Positions 63,501-64,000 of a stretch of DNA of 64,000 nt are shown here, one piece after another. The notes under the pieces are model-generated. The model was not told the origin of the DNA and did no database searches. It saw only the letters and a list, made by a program, of their open reading frames with translations. The first letter of the stretch is position 1. Each line of letters starts with the position of its first letter. This DNA is from Todiramphus chloris collaris (lineage: Eukaryota; Chordata; Aves; Coraciiformes; Alcedinidae), in assembly GCA_025345505.1 (NCBI GenBank), contig JANVCC010000018.1, positions 54,889,656 through 54,953,655 on the forward strand, in the 5' to 3' direction. The translations under genes and the position numbers were made by a program.

Positions 63501-64000
63501 AGTTCAGTTCTTCTTCTCTGTGGGTATCAATGTAATGTGGGCTACTGTTATTTTCTTTTGCAGAGAAGAGATTCACAAGGGTTCCATTTTTACCTTACCA
63601 AGAAGACAACTGCATTTTTGATTTTGATCTTCCAACTCCTTGGTTATGAATTTCCAAGAGTTCTGAAAATGTGTTTTTAGGGTAGACTCTACCATCACAT
63701 TTCCTCATTACTGACACATCCTGATAGCACAATAAACATATTAGCTTTGTCCTATTTGTATGATAACACAAATAATTATTTATTTGCTCAGTTGTTTTGA
63801 TTGTCTGTTTTTAACTGGCAGGGTTTCCTCCGTAGCAGCTAACACAGAAACAACCATGCTTATATGGCTTTAAAAAGACAGGGGATTGATGTCTGAAGTT
63901 AGAATTCAACAACAGTGATTTATGAACCTCCAGAGTAATAACTGGAATGACAGTTCTCCCTCAAACAATATTGAAATTACCTGGGCCCCCAGGAGCATTT

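Larger units (their letters stand above)
42473..64000 (+). other. CLVS2: CLVS2 intron 2 (partial)
   Basis: At least 21.5 kb of intron running off the window, assuming no missed exon. It is AT-rich, with long T runs (45762-45785, 49665-49683, 54960-54988), purine-rich patches (about 51530-51610 and 56340-56500), one antisense CR1 (63184-63500) and possible conserved non-coding stretches (52180-52380, 53640-53860). No open frame resembles the rest of clavesin-2 or another gene. Confidence 0.8.

Overview
The window is vertebrate nuclear DNA, almost certainly from a bird. It is AT-rich and gene-poor. It carries many chicken-repeat-1 (CR1) LINE fragments in both orientations and two LTR-type insertions. 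Its one recognisable gene is CLVS2 (clavesin-2), on the plus strand. The species cannot be fixed from this sequence alone.

Layout. Positions 1 to about 30,100 are intergenic, upstream of CLVS2. This part holds old and younger CR1 copies (about 1-78, 905-1130, 7911-10260, 12997-15035, 27583-27910, 28811-28975). It also holds a probable solo LTR at 10270-11071 and a 1,148-bp LTR-like element at 13758-14905, which sits inside a CR1 copy and is flanked by a perfect 5-bp target duplication. I found no recognisable protein-coding gene there. One exon-like open frame at 3977-4171 is reported as a lead only.

A CpG island spans about 30,240-31,960. It contains GC boxes, short tandem repeats, a roughly 100-bp T-rich tract ending in a good-looking 3' splice site, two short upstream ORFs and two palindromic bZIP/bHLH-type motifs. 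It leads into the first CLVS2 coding exon at 31555-31943. The second coding exon is at 42298-42472. The two exons join in phase and together encode residues 1-188, which is the CRAL-TRIO N-terminal region and the first part of the lipid-binding domain. The remaining exons were not found and should lie beyond position 64,000.

Intron 1 (31944-42297) and the visible part of intron 2 (42473-64000) are mostly unremarkable AT-rich sequence. They contain two CR1 fragments, homopolymer runs, a short perfect hairpin, a 14-bp tandem duplication and a few stretches that look like possible conserved regulatory DNA. I see no RNA genes, CRISPR arrays, or prokaryotic or phage features. No new multi-gene system is apparent; the most checkable observations are the nested insertion and the promoter architecture of CLVS2.
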